A DNA stretch of 64,000 nt from Mycobacterium sp. (GCA_020438845.1 JAGQTV010000052.1:1-64000), one strand, 5' to 3'; positions 42,740 through 52,732 are shown, counted from the stretch's first letter. The notes: generated by a model not told the origin, from the sequence alone. Made by a program: numbers and translations.

Positions 42740-43855
42740 GTGCTCGACACCCTTGCCGTGGAGAACTATCGGTCCCTGCGGCGGGTGGTGGTGTCCTTGC
42801 GGCGGTGCACGGTGGTGACCGGACCCAACGGCAGCGGAAAGTCGAATCTGTACCGCGCCCTGCGACTGCTGGCCGATTCGGCACGCAACGGGGCAGTCAA
42901 CGCGCTGGCGCGGGAAGGCGGGTTGGCCTCGACCATGTGGGCCGGTCCGGGACGACCCGGACCCGTGAGCCTCAAACTCGGTTTCGCCGGGGCCGACTTC
43001 GGCTACGCAGTCGACCTCGGGCTGCCCCAAGACGGCAACACCCTGTTCTCGCTCGACCCCGAGATCAAGGCCGAAGCGGTGTGGGCCGGGCCGGTGTTGC
43101 GGCCGTCCACTGCGCTGGCGGAGCGCGGTGGACCACTGGTGCGCATCCGCGACGGTGACGGCAACTGGGCTATCGCGGCCAAGGGCATGCGTCCGTTCGA
43201 CAGCATGGTCAGTGAACTGGCCGATCCCCAGACCGCGCCCGAACTGGTGCTGCTTCGGGAGCGGATGCGGTCCTGGCGGTTTTACGACCATGTCCGGACC
43301 GACGGTTCGGCACCGGTCCGTCAGCCCAGGATCGGTACCCGAACAATGGTTTTGGGTAACGACGGTGCCGACTTGGCGGCGGCGTGGCAGACCATCAAGG
43401 AGATCGGCGACGCCGCCGCCCTGGCCGAGTCGGTGGAGGCCGCCTTTCCGGGCAGCCGGGTCGAGATCGTCCCTGGCGAACGGTTCGAGTTGGCGCTGCG
43501 CCAGCCCGGGATGATGCGTGCGCTCACCGCTGCGGAGTTGTCCGACGGAACGCTGAGGTATCTGCTGTGGACCGCGGCGCTGCTCAGCCCCCGGCCCGCC
43601 GAACTGACTGTCCTCAACGAACCGGAGGCCAGCCTGCACCCGGATCTGATTCCGGCACTGGCCGGGCTGATAGCCCGGGCCGCCCAACGGTCGCAACTCG
43701 TCATAGTCACCCATTCCGAGGCCTTGGTGCGGGCCCTCGGGGCAATCGCCGACGACCTGGGCCTGCTGCGGCTGGCCAAGGACGACGGCCAGACCGTGAT
43801 CGAGGAACAGAGCCTGCTCGACGAGCCGGCCTGGCACTGGCCCGGCCGCCGGTGA
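42740..43855 (+). CDS. AAA/SMC-like predicted ATPase (RecF/OLD type)
   Basis: A 371-residue soluble ATPase. Walker A is GPNGSGKS at 28-35 after the RecF-like lead VENYRSLRRVVVSL; the C-terminal half has the ABC-type signature LSDGTLRYLLWTAALLS, Walker B LTVLNEPEASLHPDL and the switch His in VIVTHSEALVRAL. This is the COG4637-like class of single-gene ATPases, related to OLD nucleases but without a TOPRIM domain. The GTG at 42740 lies 6 nt after a TATGGT -10 box, indicating a leaderless message; a start at 42704 is possible but would read into the transporter promoter. Biological role unknown. Confidence 0.9.
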   Translation: MLDTLAVENYRSLRRVVVSLRRCTVVTGPNGSGKSNLYRALRLLADSARNGAVNALAREGGLASTMWAGPGRPGPVSLKLGFAGADFGYAVDLGLPQDGNTLFSLDPEIKAEAVWAGPVLRPSTALAERGGPLVRIRDGDGNWAIAAKGMRPFDSMVSELADPQTAPELVLLRERMRSWRFYDHVRTDGSAPVRQPRIGTRTMVLGNDGADLAAAWQTIKEIGDAAALAESVEAAFPGSRVEIVPGERFELALRQPGMMRALTAAELSDGTLRYLLWTAALLSPRPAELTVLNEPEASLHPDLIPALAGLIARAAQRSQLVIVTHSEALVRALGAIADDLGLLRLAKDDGQTVIEEQSLLDEPAWHWPGRR

Positions 43856-43896
43856 GGCCCGTCTATTCCGGGCAGCCCCGCTTATCCTGTTCAGCT

Positions 43897-44331
43897 ATGA
43901 GCGAACGCGAAAACAAGCCCAGCGTGCTGCCGATCGGGATAGCGCTGGGGTTGGTTGTGGTCGCGATGCTCGCCATGGGTGTGCTGCGGCTGATCAAGGG
44001 TGACGAGGTTCCGGCCGAGGGACTGGTGGGCCGCGCTGTCGTCGCACAGAACGACGCCCTGCAACGGGAGAACTACCCGGACTTCCGCCGTTACACCTGT
44101 ACCGCCCAGCAGGGCACCGAGTCGCAGGTGATCGGCGATCAGCGGCAGTCCAAAGCGGCCAAGGGCAATCGCTTCGTCGACGACGTCGAAGAGGTGGTGG
44201 TCACCGAGGACAGGGCCACCGCCGACGTGGTCTACCACTTCGAGAAGGCGCCGGATGACAAGATCACGACGCCCATGACTTTCGCCCGGGAAAACGACGT
44301 GTGGACGGTGTGCTCGCCCGGGCCGAAGTAG
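43897..44331 (+). CDS. Membrane-anchored envelope protein with NTF2-like domain
   Basis: A 144-residue protein with one N-terminal membrane helix (about 11-29, LPIGIALGLVVVAMLAMGVL) and an extracytoplasmic domain whose pattern (AQNDALQRENYPDFRRYTCTAQQG, then EDRATADVVYHFEKAPDD, then ENDVWTVCSPG) matches the Rv0361/DUF4878-type envelope proteins, including two cysteines. A similar arrangement is encoded at 22465-23175. A TATCCT -10 box ends 8 nt before the ATG. Function unknown. Confidence 0.82.
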   Translation: MSERENKPSVLPIGIALGLVVVAMLAMGVLRLIKGDEVPAEGLVGRAVVAQNDALQRENYPDFRRYTCTAQQGTESQVIGDQRQSKAAKGNRFVDDVEEVVVTEDRATADVVYHFEKAPDDKITTPMTFARENDVWTVCSPGPK

Positions 44332-44334
44332 CCG

Positions 44335-44673
44335 TCAGTCCCGGGCGAATTCGGCTGCGATGCCGATCCCGAACGCCACGACGACCGCGACTATGACCAG
44401 CGTCGTCACCGGGATGAGATAGCGGGACAGTGGTGTCTGCCCGGTGCCTACCGTATGCAGCACCCGCTGGTAGCGCGCTCGCACGATGAACAGTCCGGCG
44501 ACGCCGCCGAACGCGCAGAGCAAGACGCCGGGGTAGGGGGGAAAATCCTCCGCCACGCTCCAGCGGATTGCGAGCGCGCCGACGGCGATCAGGCCGAGGC
44601 TGGTGCGGCGCCATGACAGTGCGGTTCGCTCCGCCTGTCTTCCAGCATCGGGCTGTTGCGGGGTCGACTGCAC
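44335..44673 (-). CDS. DUF202 small membrane protein (second of a pair)
   Basis: A 112-residue protein with three predicted helices and the DUF202 lead RQAERTALSWRRTSLGLIAVGALAIRW, where ERT-xxxWxRT is the family mark. The GTG at 44673 directly follows the stop of the partner gene, so both are made together. DUF202 proteins (YidH, and the domain in VTC-type proteins) are of unknown biochemical role. The upstream in-frame extension overlaps the partner gene in another frame and is not believed. Confidence 0.82.
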   Translation of the reverse strand: MQSTPQQPDAGRQAERTALSWRRTSLGLIAVGALAIRWSVAEDFPPYPGVLLCAFGGVAGLFIVRARYQRVLHTVGTGQTPLSRYLIPVTTLVIVAVVVAFGIGIAAEFARD

Positions 44674-44674
44674 G

Positions 44675-45043
44675 CTATCGCGCTTCGGCCAGATAGATGA
44701 GTACGGCCGCCGCGGCGATGATGATCGCGACGCCGGCGATGAGGAGTCGGGGCAGCGGATCGTATGGCAACGGCCGGTTCTCTCGCATGGCGCGTTCGGC
44801 GCGGTCCCAGCGCCAGTAGGCACCGACGGTCACCGCCAGGGACAGCGCGAGCAGCAACGCCGTGATACCCAGCCGCATCGGCCGGGGTCCGAAATTGTGG
44901 ATCAGGCTCGACAACGCGACCGCACCGGCCAACAGGCCCAGCCCGGTCCGCAGCCAGGCCAGGAAGGTCCGCTCGTTGGCCAGGGTGAACCGGTAGTCCG
45001 GATCGGTGCCAACGCTGCGCAGGGGCGGCTTGCGCAGAGTCAC
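44675..45043 (-). CDS. DUF202/YidH-like membrane protein (first of a pair)
   Basis: A 122-residue protein with three helices, starting from a GTG at 45043. The family mark is RFTLANERTFLAWLRTGLGLLAGAVAL; later helices are LGITALLLALSLAVTVGAYW and LLIAGVAIIIAAAAVLIYL. An upstream in-frame GTG near 45088 would add 15 residues and is possible. Two tandem DUF202 genes, one slightly degenerate, are frequently seen together in actinobacteria, suggesting a heteromeric membrane complex; its job is unknown. The pair is divergent from the rhodanese-metZ operon. Confidence 0.82.
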   Translation of the reverse strand: MTLRKPPLRSVGTDPDYRFTLANERTFLAWLRTGLGLLAGAVALSSLIHNFGPRPMRLGITALLLALSLAVTVGAYWRWDRAERAMRENRPLPYDPLPRLLIAGVAIIIAAAAVLIYLAEAR

Positions 45044-45124
45044 GGTGGCATCCTGCGCGGGGTCATCAGCTGACCGTACCGCTCGCACTGAGATGGGGAG
45101 CGCCGGTATGGAAGACTCCGAAAC

Positions 45125-45535
45125 GTGAGCTATGCCGGTGACATCACCCCGCAAGAGAGCTGGGAGCTGCTCAGCCAGAACCCTGATTCCGTGCTCGTCG
45201 ACGTCCGCACCTCCGCAGAGTGGAACTGGGTCGGCCGTCCGGACCTGACCGAACTGGGCAAGGAGGTGGTGTTCGTGGAGTGGAACACCGCTGAGGGCCC
45301 CAACCCGAGCTTCGTTGCCGACCTTCTCGCGGCGGGCGTCACGCCCGGCGATCGGCCGGTGATCTTTCTGTGCCGCTCGGGCGCCCGGTCCATCCCGGCC
45401 GCCGAGGCAGCGACGGCTGCCGGGATCGGGCCGTCGTACAACATGCTTCAGGGTTTCGAGGGGCATCTCGACGAGGCGGGCCACCGAGGCGTCACCGGCT
45501 GGCGGGCAGTGGGTCTGCCGTGGAAGCAGTCGTGA
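45125..45535 (+). CDS. Rhodanese-domain protein (Rv0390-like)
   Basis: A 136-residue single-domain sulfurtransferase-like protein. The rhodanese active-site loop is FLCRSGARS with the persulfide Cys; conserved CH2 motifs VLVDVRTSAEW and GFEGHLD flank it. Its stop overlaps the metZ start (GTGA), a strong hint that it supplies or handles sulfide/persulfide for the sulfhydrylase encoded next. The two genes are also adjacent in M. tuberculosis (Rv0390-Rv0391). Start is GTG at 45125. Confidence 0.92.
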   Translation: MSYAGDITPQESWELLSQNPDSVLVDVRTSAEWNWVGRPDLTELGKEVVFVEWNTAEGPNPSFVADLLAAGVTPGDRPVIFLCRSGARSIPAAEAATAAGIGPSYNMLQGFEGHLDEAGHRGVTGWRAVGLPWKQS

Positions 45536-46764
45536 GCTCTCAGGGAGACGCGGTTCCCTCGGTTCGGATTCCGAAGCCGCTGCCCGAAGGGGTCAGCCAG
45601 GCCACGATCGGGGTGCGCGGCGGATTGCTGCGCTCAGCTTTCGAGGAGACTGCCGAGGGGCTGTACCTGACGTCGGGTTATGTTTACGGTTCGGCTGCTG
45701 AGGCGGAGAAGGCGTTCACCGGTGAGGTAGACCGCTTCGTCTACTCCCGGTACGGCAACCCGACCATCGAGATGTTCCAGGAACGGCTACGGCTGATCGA
45801 GGGTGCCGAAGCGGTGTTCGCCACCGCGTCCGGGATGTCCGCAGTGTTCACGGCGTTGGGCGCACTGTTGGCCTCCGGCGACCGGTTGGTGGCGGCTCGC
45901 AGTTTGTTCGGTTCGTGTTTCGTGGTGTGTAACGAGATCCTGCCCCGCTGGGGCGTGGAGACCGTCTTCGTCGACGGCGACGACCTCGCGCAGTGGGAGC
46001 AGGCGCTGTCGGTTCCGACCACGGCGGTGTTCTTCGAGACGCCATCGAATCCGATGCAGTCGCTGGTGGACATCGCCGCAGTGTCGGAAATGGCACATGC
46101 CGCCGGTGCGAAAGTGGTTCTGGACAACGTTTTTGCCACGCCACTGCTCCAGCAGGGTTTCCCGCTGGGGGTTGACGTGGTGATCTATTCCGGGACCAAA
46201 CACATCGATGGCCAGGGCCGTGTGCTTGGTGGGGCGATTCTGGGCGACAAGGAGTACATCGACGGTCCGGTGCAGACGTTGATGCGCCACACCGGCCCGG
46301 CTTTGAGCCCCTTCAATGCCTGGGTGCTCCTGAAAGGGCTTGAGACGCTGTCGGTTCGGGTGAACTACAGCAACGCCTCGGCGCAACGGGTGGCGGAGTT
46401 CCTGGAGGGCCATCCGGCGGTGCGCTGGGTGCGGTACCCGTATCTGCCGTCGCATCCGCAGTACGACCTGGCAAAGCGGCAGATGGACGGCGGCGGCACT
46501 GTCGTCACCTTCGAACTCGACGCTTCGGCCGGCCGCGCCAAGGAACGGGTTTTCGAGGTGCTCGACAAGCTGTCCGTCATCGACATCTCCAACAACTTGG
46601 GGGATGCGAAGACGCTGATCACCCACCCGGCCACCACCACTCACCGGGCGATGGGCCCGGAAGGCCGGGCGGCCATCGGCCTGGGCGACGGGGTGGTGCG
46701 CATCTCGGTGGGCCTGGAGGGCACCGACGACCTGATCGCCGACCTGGACAGGGCCCTGGGATAG
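45532..46764 (+). CDS. metZ: O-succinylhomoserine sulfhydrylase
   Basis: MetZ makes homocysteine from O-succinylhomoserine and sulfide, a step of methionine synthesis. The 410-residue PLP enzyme belongs to the Cys/Met metabolism family: YVYGSAAEAEKAFTGE, YSRYGNPT, FATASGMSAVFTAL (PLP phosphate loop), ETPSNPMQSLVDI, VVLDNVFATPLLQ (PLP Asp), and the Schiff-base lysine Lys223 in YSGTKHIDGQGR; the end GDGVVRISVGLEGTDDLIADL is typical. The GTG at 45532 overlaps the rhodanese stop, giving MSSQGDAVPSVRIPKPLPEG, which lines up with the M. tuberculosis protein. Confidence 0.96.
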   Translation: MSSQGDAVPSVRIPKPLPEGVSQATIGVRGGLLRSAFEETAEGLYLTSGYVYGSAAEAEKAFTGEVDRFVYSRYGNPTIEMFQERLRLIEGAEAVFATASGMSAVFTALGALLASGDRLVAARSLFGSCFVVCNEILPRWGVETVFVDGDDLAQWEQALSVPTTAVFFETPSNPMQSLVDIAAVSEMAHAAGAKVVLDNVFATPLLQQGFPLGVDVVIYSGTKHIDGQGRVLGGAILGDKEYIDGPVQTLMRHTGPALSPFNAWVLLKGLETLSVRVNYSNASAQRVAEFLEGHPAVRWVRYPYLPSHPQYDLAKRQMDGGGTVVTFELDASAGRAKERVFEVLDKLSVIDISNNLGDAKTLITHPATTTHRAMGPEGRAAIGLGDGVVRISVGLEGTDDLIADLDRALG

Positions 46765-46766
46765 CG

Positions 46767-47237
46767 ATGTCGCGTAACTCGGCAGCCAAGAAGGCGCGTC
46801 GGAAAAAGCGGCAGGTGAACCGCGATGCGCGGTGGATTCCCCCCCTCGACCTGGAATCGGAACCCGTGGATGTCGATCCACTGGCAGTTGATGAGGGGTC
46901 GTCCGAACTGCTTGCCGCTGCAGAGGAATTCGATGCGTGGATTCTCTCGCGTGGTTGGACCTATGACGAAGACAACTCCGTCGACGGGGTGGCCACCTGG
47001 GTCTACGAGCCGTCGGCCGCTGAGTTCGACGACGACGAGGAGGCCGAGCCGGTGACCAGGGTCTGGATCGCCGTTGTGGGCGACGAGGACGACTTCCCGA
47101 TTTCGGTCAACGCGGCACTGGTCGGTGCTGGCGACGACGGACGCGGGGTCTACCGGGTAAGCCCCCCCGTTCTGATAGGTGGTATCGGGCAGATCGAGGC
47201 CCATCGTCACGGAATGGTGGCGCCGGAGTTGGCCTGA
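46767..47237 (+). CDS. Conserved acidic protein of unknown function
   Basis: A 156-residue soluble protein beginning 2 nt after the metZ stop, so almost surely in the same operon. It has a very basic N-terminus (MSRNSAAKKARRKKRQVNRDAR), then an acidic body rich in Asp/Glu (EEFDAWILSRGWTYDEDNS, AAEFDDDEEAEPVTRVWIAVVGDEDD). No enzyme motif is evident. Basic heads with acidic bodies often occur in nucleic-acid- or ribosome-associated proteins; that is only a suggestion. It converges on an SDR gene 4 nt away. Confidence 0.8.
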   Translation: MSRNSAAKKARRKKRQVNRDARWIPPLDLESEPVDVDPLAVDEGSSELLAAAEEFDAWILSRGWTYDEDNSVDGVATWVYEPSAAEFDDDEEAEPVTRVWIAVVGDEDDFPISVNAALVGAGDDGRGVYRVSPPVLIGGIGQIEAHRHGMVAPELA

Positions 47238-47241
47238 TCCG

Positions 47242-48105
47242 CTACTCCAGCATGCCGGTCGCAGTTTCCGCGCGGCGTTCGTAGTCGGCTCGGGCGGTGG
47301 TGTCGAGGTCCAGGAAAACCCTGGCGGTGCCCATCTTCGCCGATAGCCAGCGTCGGCCGCGCGGCGGAAGCACGGCCGTTGCGGCGGCGATGAATCGCAG
47401 CGGGTACGGAACCGAAACCATGGTCTTCGGTTTGTCCAGCGTGCGCAGGACGGCGGCGGCAATGTCCTCGGGTGCCACCGGTGCGGTCAATCCACCGGTC
47501 TGGGTTCCCGATATCAATTCGGTTCTGGTGAACGTCGGCAGTACGCAGCTGACCTGGACGCCTTGCGGGGCGAACTCGTCGGCCAAAGCGGTGGACAGTC
47601 CGACAACGGCGAATTTGGTTCCCGCATACACCGCTTGGCCGGGAACGGCGAGCAGTCCTGCCATCGAAGCAATGTTGACGATATGCCCGCTGCGTCGCTT
47701 GACCATCTCCGGCAACACCAGTCGGCATCCGGTGAGTACTCCGTAGAAGTTCACCTCGACCGCTGAACGGAGGGCCTGATCGCTCTGATCAAGGAAAGGT
47801 CCAACCGGCATCACCCCGGCGTTGTTGATCAGTGCATCGATTCGTCCGCCACCGTCGGCCCGGGCCTTGTCCAGGAAAGCGGCGAACGACTGCGGGTCGG
47901 TGACATCGAGCGGATGACCGGACACCGGCCCGAGGTTGCTCAGTTGGGCAACGGCAGACTCGCCGAGGGCGACGTCGCGATCGCCGATGACAACCCGGGC
48001 GCCGCGGGCCAACAATGCCCGGGCAGTGGCGAAGCCGATACCGCGGGCAGCGCCGGTGATGGCGACGGTCTTCCCCCTGATGTTCTCCCCGCGGATGTTC
48101 TTCAT
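47242..48105 (-). CDS. Short-chain dehydrogenase/reductase
   Basis: A 287-residue classical SDR. The cofactor loop TGAARGIG is at 17-24, Asp42 in IGDRD suggests NAD(H) preference, NNAG is at 94-97, and the catalytic set is Ser147, Tyr160, Lys164 (IASMAG, YAGTK). The C-terminal extension (PPRGRRWLSAKMGTARVFLDLD) matches the mycobacterial subgroup that handles lipid or steroid-like substrates, but the substrate is unknown. The ATG at 48105 gives MKNIRGENIRGKTVAI; a start 11 codons upstream is less likely. Confidence 0.9.
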   Translation of the reverse strand: MKNIRGENIRGKTVAITGAARGIGFATARALLARGARVVIGDRDVALGESAVAQLSNLGPVSGHPLDVTDPQSFAAFLDKARADGGGRIDALINNAGVMPVGPFLDQSDQALRSAVEVNFYGVLTGCRLVLPEMVKRRSGHIVNIASMAGLLAVPGQAVYAGTKFAVVGLSTALADEFAPQGVQVSCVLPTFTRTELISGTQTGGLTAPVAPEDIAAAVLRTLDKPKTMVSVPYPLRFIAAATAVLPPRGRRWLSAKMGTARVFLDLDTTARADYERRAETATGMLE

Positions 48106-48167
48106 GGACTCGAACTTTACTGCCGTCAAATTTCGCAAGCGCTTGCCATTGCGTAGGGTGGCGTCTT

Positions 48168-48878
48168 GTGAGCGGAGCAGGCAGACGGGCAGTTCACTAT
48201 TTTGCGGTGTTGCTCGCCCTCGTTTTGGCGGCGTGTTCTTCGCCTGAGCAGATGACCCCGGCTCAGCAAGCCGAACTCCCGGGTGATCACGTCGTCGTCA
48301 TCGGTGACTCGTACACCATGGGTGCGGAAAACAACGGCAAAGACCCTGACGACTGGCCGGCGATCGTGTGGGATCAGTTGCGCGCCAAGGGCTACGACAT
48401 CCAGCCCACGGTCGTGGGCGAGGGCGGCTCAGGGTATATCCACAAGGGCTACCGGGGCGGCATCTTCGGGGACAAAGTGTCCGCTGTGCAACCCTCGACC
48501 GACCTCGTCGTGTTCTTCGGCGGCGCAAACGACTTGGACATCCCGCCCGATGTCGAGAAGAACAGCGTCAGCCAGACGTTGAAGGCGACCAGGCTGGCGG
48601 CCCCGAAGGCCAAGATATTGATCATCGGCCCGGCATGGCCCCGCGCTGACGCGCCCCCGGAGGTGTGGAAGGTGCGTGACATCCTGCGCGCCGAGGCGGC
48701 TGTTATCGGTGCGAAGTTCGTCGACCCGCTCGCCGAGCGTTGGCTGTGGGATGATCCGAGTCTGATCGGTGCGGACTGGATTCACCCCAATCGGGCCGGC
48801 CAGGAGTATCTGGCGCAGAAGATCTTGCCGCTCATCCAGGCTGAACTACCGCCGCCGACGTCGGAGCCAGCGGGCTGA
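48168..48878 (+). CDS. SGNH/GDSL-type esterase lipoprotein
   Basis: A 236-residue exported lipoprotein (lipobox LAACSS, lipidated Cys23) with an SGNH-hydrolase domain. Catalytic blocks are visible: block I VVVIGDSYT (Ser48), block II GEGGSGY, block III FFGGANDL (Asn121) and block V ADWIHPN (Asp203 and His206). It would hydrolyse an ester or acyl group on a lipid, glycan or polymer at the cell surface. The GTG start is 8 nt after a TAGGGT box (48154-48159), suggesting leaderless translation. It converges on the MBL hydrolase gene. Confidence 0.9.
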   Translation: MSGAGRRAVHYFAVLLALVLAACSSPEQMTPAQQAELPGDHVVVIGDSYTMGAENNGKDPDDWPAIVWDQLRAKGYDIQPTVVGEGGSGYIHKGYRGGIFGDKVSAVQPSTDLVVFFGGANDLDIPPDVEKNSVSQTLKATRLAAPKAKILIIGPAWPRADAPPEVWKVRDILRAEAAVIGAKFVDPLAERWLWDDPSLIGADWIHPNRAGQEYLAQKILPLIQAELPPPTSEPAG

Positions 48879-48891
48879 GCAGGCCGGCGGG

Positions 48892-49626
48892 CTAAGCAGG
48901 CTGGGCCTGGCGCACCGCTTCCCGGACCGGTCCGATCCACAGGTCCCCATGGCCGGGGATGAGTTTGTCGGTGTCCGCCGCCGCGAGCGCACCGAGGCTG
49001 TCCAGGTACTGAGCCTCGTCGTGGTTGAACATCTCAGGCAGCACTTGCGGACCGCTCCGTCGGGCCAGGGGGTGGCCGGTGATCAGGGCATCGCCGGCGA
49101 CAAGGACGCGACCGATCACGTACGAGCAATGGCCCGCGGTGTGTCCCGGCGTCGGGATGGCCTTCGGTTGCCCGGGCAGTGTCGCAGCGACCTCCGGCGT
49201 CAGGGCTTGGGTGCCCGGAATGCCTTCGCGAACCATGCCGCCCTTGGCCACAGCCTCCAGCGACCACTTCAGCCAACTCGGCCGCCAGGCGTGGGACAGC
49301 ACTACCTCCGGCGAAACCTGTTGGAGGTACTCGCGTTTGGCGTGGCCCACCTCATCTGCGTGGCAGTAGACGGGTGTGCCGAGGGTTTTGGCGAACCAGA
49401 TTGCGCTGCCCAGATGGTCGATGTGGGCGTGGGTCAGCACGATGGCGCGAACTTCGTCTGGCCCGAACCCAAGCTCGTCGAGCGATCTCAACACATCGGT
49501 GCGGCTGCCCGGGTACCCGGCATCGATCAACAGCACGCCGGTGTCGTCGGTCACCAGCGTCCAATTCACCAGTGGAGTCTGGGATAAATAGACCTGGTCG
49601 GTTACCGCCGTCAGTACCGGAGCCAT
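48892..49626 (-). CDS. Metallo-beta-lactamase-fold hydrolase (Rv0406c-like)
   Basis: A 244-residue MBL-fold metal hydrolase. The metal motif HxHxDH is His66-His68-Asp70-His71 ([10 protein letters not shown]); further ligands lie in [24 protein letters not shown] and LIPGHGD. The overall pattern resembles glyoxalase-II/lactonase-like subgroups rather than true beta-lactamases. It is divergent from fgd1, as in M. tuberculosis (Rv0406c-Rv0407); substrate unknown. Confidence 0.92.
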   Translation of the reverse strand: MAPVLTAVTDQVYLSQTPLVNWTLVTDDTGVLLIDAGYPGSRTDVLRSLDELGFGPDEVRAIVLTHAHIDHLGSAIWFAKTLGTPVYCHADEVGHAKREYLQQVSPEVVLSHAWRPSWLKWSLEAVAKGGMVREGIPGTQALTPEVAATLPGQPKAIPTPGHTAGHCSYVIGRVLVAGDALITGHPLARRSGPQVLPEMFNHDEAQYLDSLGALAAADTDKLIPGHGDLWIGPVREAVRQAQPA

Positions 49627-49649
49627 ATCGGCAGTGTAGAAACAGTTAT

Positions 49650-50660
49650 ATGGCGGAACTGAGACTGGGGTACAAGGCGTCGGCCGAGCAGTTCGGGCCC
49701 CGCGAGTTGGTCGAGCTGGGCGTATTGGCTGAACAGCATGGCATGGACAGCGCGACGGTCAGCGACCATTTCCAGCCATGGCGGCACCGGGGAGGTCATG
49801 CGCCGTTTTCGCTTGCCTGGATGACCGCGGTCGGCGAGCGCACCAAGCGCATCACGCTGGGCACTTCGGTTTTGACGCCGACGTTCCGATACAACCCCGC
49901 GGTGATCGCTCAGGCCTTCGCGACCATGGCCTGCCTGTATCCGGGAAGGATTTTCCTCGGGGTCGGCACCGGGGAGGCGCTCAACGAGGTCGCCACCGGG
50001 TTCACCGGCGAGTGGCCCGAGTTCAAAGAACGTTTCGCCCGGTTACGCGAGTCGGTCCGTCTGATGCGCGAGCTGTGGTCCGGCGGACGGGTGGACTTCA
50101 GCGGGGAGTACTACCACCTGAAAGGAGCGTCGATCTACGATGTGCCCGACGGTGGGGTTCCGGTGTACGTCGCGGCCGGTGGGCCGGCGGTGGCCAAATA
50201 TGCAGGTCGGGCGGGCGATGGGTTCATCTGCACGTCCGGCAAGGGCGAAGAGCTCTACGTCGAGAAATTGCTGCCCGCGGTGCGGGAGGGCGCCGCGGCC
50301 GCCGAGCGTGACGTCGAGGCCATCGACAAGATGATCGAGATCAAGATCTCTTACGACACCGACTACGAGACCGCCCTGAACAACACCAGGTTCTGGGCGC
50401 CGCTGTCGCTGACGCCGGAACAGAAGCACAGCGTGCACGACCCGATGGAGATGGAGCGGCTGGCCGACGAACTGCCCATCGAGCAGGTTGCCCGCCGGTG
50501 GATCGTCTCCGCCGACCCTGATGAGGCGGTTGCGAAGGTGGCCGAGTACCTGGGCTACGGGCTCAACCACCTGGTCTTCCATGCACCAGGGTCCGACCAG
50601 AGGCGCTTCCTGGAGTTGTTCGAACGCGACCTGCTGCCGCGCCTGCGAAAACTTGGTTAG
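49650..50660 (+). CDS. fgd1: F420-dependent glucose-6-phosphate dehydrogenase
   Basis: Fgd oxidises glucose-6-phosphate and reduces cofactor F420, supplying F420H2 to deazaflavin reductases in mycobacteria. The 336-residue LLM-class protein has the diagnostic residues in place: His40 and Trp44 ([10 protein letters not shown]), Glu109 in [10 protein letters not shown], plus [21 protein letters not shown] for F420/substrate phosphate binding. Length and sequence match M. tuberculosis Rv0407 almost throughout. The ATG at 49650 ([17 protein letters not shown]) is the conserved start; a long upstream frame is antisense to the MBL gene. Pta follows 8 nt later. Confidence 0.97.
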   Translation: MAELRLGYKASAEQFGPRELVELGVLAEQHGMDSATVSDHFQPWRHRGGHAPFSLAWMTAVGERTKRITLGTSVLTPTFRYNPAVIAQAFATMACLYPGRIFLGVGTGEALNEVATGFTGEWPEFKERFARLRESVRLMRELWSGGRVDFSGEYYHLKGASIYDVPDGGVPVYVAAGGPAVAKYAGRAGDGFICTSGKGEELYVEKLLPAVREGAAAAERDVEAIDKMIEIKISYDTDYETALNNTRFWAPLSLTPEQKHSVHDPMEMERLADELPIEQVARRWIVSADPDEAVAKVAEYLGYGLNHLVFHAPGSDQRRFLELFERDLLPRLRKLG

Positions 50661-50668
50661 CTGTCGGC

Positions 50669-52732
50669 GTGACAACGGCGACGTCGATCTACATCGCCTC
50701 CCCGGAGGGGGAGACCGGTAAGTCCACCATCGCGCTGGGCCTCTTGCGCCGGCTGGCTGCATTGGTTCCGAGAGTCGGGGTTTTCAGGCCGATAACCCGA
50801 CGGGAGGACCGCGACTACATCCTCGACCTGCTGCTGTCGCAATGCGATTCGGGCCTGTCCTATGAGCAGTGCGCGGGAGTGAGCTACCAGCGATTGCACC
50901 AAGACCCCGACGGTGCGATCACCGATATCGTCGACCGCTATCACGCGGTGGCCGACCTGTGCGATGCGATGGTGATAGTGGGTTCTGACTTCACCGATGT
51001 CGCATCGCCGACTGAACTCGCTGTCAATGCGCGCATCGCCGCCAATCTTGGTGCGCCGGTGCTGCTGTCGGTGCGAGCCACCCGCCGCACGCCGGCGGAA
51101 ATCGCCGACGTCATCGAACTGTCCCTGTGTGAGCTTGGTCACCAGCACACCCATACGGCCGCGGTGGTGGCCAACCGCTGTGAGCGGGACAAGATGGCTG
51201 CCGTCCAAGCAGCATGTGCCGACCTGGGTCCACCGGTCTACGTGCTGCCCGAAGAGCCGCTACTCGTGGCGCCGACGGTGGCTGAATTGGCGGCAGCAAT
51301 CGACGGCGTCCTGGTTCACGGCGATCCCTCGCTGATGTCCCGGGAGGTACAGGACATGATGGCGGCGGGGATGACAGCCGAGCATGTGCTGGAGCGGCTT
51401 ACCGAAGGCGTTGCCGTCGTCACGCCGGGGGACCGTTCCGATGTTGTCATGGCGGTCGCTGGAGCTCATGCCGCCAAGGGTTTTCCCTCGTTATCGGCGA
51501 TCATCCTCAACGGAGGTCTGCCGCTGCACCGCGAGGTTGCCCGCCTGGTGACCGGCATCGGACTGCGGTTGCCGATCGTCGCCACCGAATTGCGCACCTT
51601 CGAGACCGCCACCGCGATGGCCAACACCCATGGCCGGGTGACCGCAGCGTCGCGACGCAAGATCGACACCGCGATCGAACTGGTTCAGCGCTACGTCGAC
51701 GTGGACGATCTGATCGCCCAACTTGCGATTCCGATCCCGACTGTCACCACGCCGCAGATGTTCACCTACCAGTTGATGGAGCGCGCGCGGGCCGACCGTC
51801 AGCGCATCGTGTTGCCGGAGGGCGATGATGACCGAATCCTGCAGGCCGCCGGTCGGCTGTTGCTGAGAGGAGTGGCCGACCTGACCATCCTGGGCGAGGA
51901 GTCTGCAGTTCGTACCAGGGCAGGTGAGTTGGGTGTCGACCTCGACGGAGCAACCATCATCAACCCGGAGACCAGCGAGTTGGTCGAGGAATTTGCCGTC
52001 CAGTACGCCCAACTGCGTAGGCACAAGGGAGTGACGCTCGAACACGCCCGTGAGATCGTCCAGGACGTTTCCTATTTCGGCACGATGTTGGTGCACAACG
52101 ACATTGTCGACGGCATGGTGTCCGGAGCGGCCCACACCACGGCCCATACCGTCCGACCGGCCTTCGAGATCATCAAAACCCAACCGGATTGCTGCACGGT
52201 GTCGAGCATCTTCTTGATGTGCCTCAGCGACCGGGTGCTGGCCTACGGCGACTGCGCGATCGTTCCGGACCCCACCGCCGAGGAACTCGCCGATATCGCG
52301 ATCAGTTCGGCCCGCACCGCTGCACAGTTCGGAATCGACCCGCGGGTGGCGATGCTCTCGTATTCCACGGGTGACTCTGGAAGCGGTGCAGGGGTCGACA
52401 AGGTAAGGACTGCAACCGAACTCGTACGACAACGCGAACCCGACCTGCTGGTCGAGGGTCCGATCCAGTACGACGCCGCGGTCGACCCGATCGTGGCGGA
52501 AGCGAAGATGCCCGGGTCGCTTGTCGCAGGCAAGGCGACCGTGCTCATCTTCCCGGACCTCAACACCGGCAACAACACCTACAAGGCGGTGCAACGCAGT
52601 GCGGGGGCGGTGGCGATCGGCCCGGTGCTGCAAGGTTTGAACAAACCGGTGAACGATCTGTCTCGCGGCGCTCTGGTCGACGACATCGTCAATACCGTTG
52701 CCATTACCGCGATCCAAGCTCAGGGGTCCTGA
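50669..52732 (+). CDS. pta: Phosphate acetyltransferase, long form
   Basis: Pta interconverts acetyl-CoA and acetyl phosphate. The 687-residue product is the long form: an N-terminal BioD-like P-loop domain ([19 protein letters not shown]), a DRTGG-type middle domain (about 210-330) and the C-terminal catalytic PTA_PTB domain (about 360-685: [76 protein letters not shown]). The GTG at 50669 begins [15 protein letters not shown]. Its TGA shares its A with the ackA ATG (TGATG), so the acetate-overflow pair is tightly coupled. Confidence 0.96.
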   Translation: MTTATSIYIASPEGETGKSTIALGLLRRLAALVPRVGVFRPITRREDRDYILDLLLSQCDSGLSYEQCAGVSYQRLHQDPDGAITDIVDRYHAVADLCDAMVIVGSDFTDVASPTELAVNARIAANLGAPVLLSVRATRRTPAEIADVIELSLCELGHQHTHTAAVVANRCERDKMAAVQAACADLGPPVYVLPEEPLLVAPTVAELAAAIDGVLVHGDPSLMSREVQDMMAAGMTAEHVLERLTEGVAVVTPGDRSDVVMAVAGAHAAKGFPSLSAIILNGGLPLHREVARLVTGIGLRLPIVATELRTFETATAMANTHGRVTAASRRKIDTAIELVQRYVDVDDLIAQLAIPIPTVTTPQMFTYQLMERARADRQRIVLPEGDDDRILQAAGRLLLRGVADLTILGEESAVRTRAGELGVDLDGATIINPETSELVEEFAVQYAQLRRHKGVTLEHAREIVQDVSYFGTMLVHNDIVDGMVSGAAHTTAHTVRPAFEIIKTQPDCCTVSSIFLMCLSDRVLAYGDCAIVPDPTAEELADIAISSARTAAQFGIDPRVAMLSYSTGDSGSGAGVDKVRTATELVRQREPDLLVEGPIQYDAAVDPIVAEAKMPGSLVAGKATVLIFPDLNTGNNTYKAVQRSAGAVAIGPVLQGLNKPVNDLSRGALVDDIVNTVAITAIQAQGS

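Noticed and set aside
40544-43837. 1097-codon open frame on the minus strand
   Set aside because: It is a second reading frame across the MMPL transporter and antisense to the AAA ATPase; composition is Arg/Gly/Pro-rich and no domain is seen, the usual artefact of high third-position GC.
49179-49649. Upstream extension of fgd1
   Set aside because: Antisense to the MBL hydrolase gene and unlike any Fgd; MAELRLGYK at 49650 is the conserved start.
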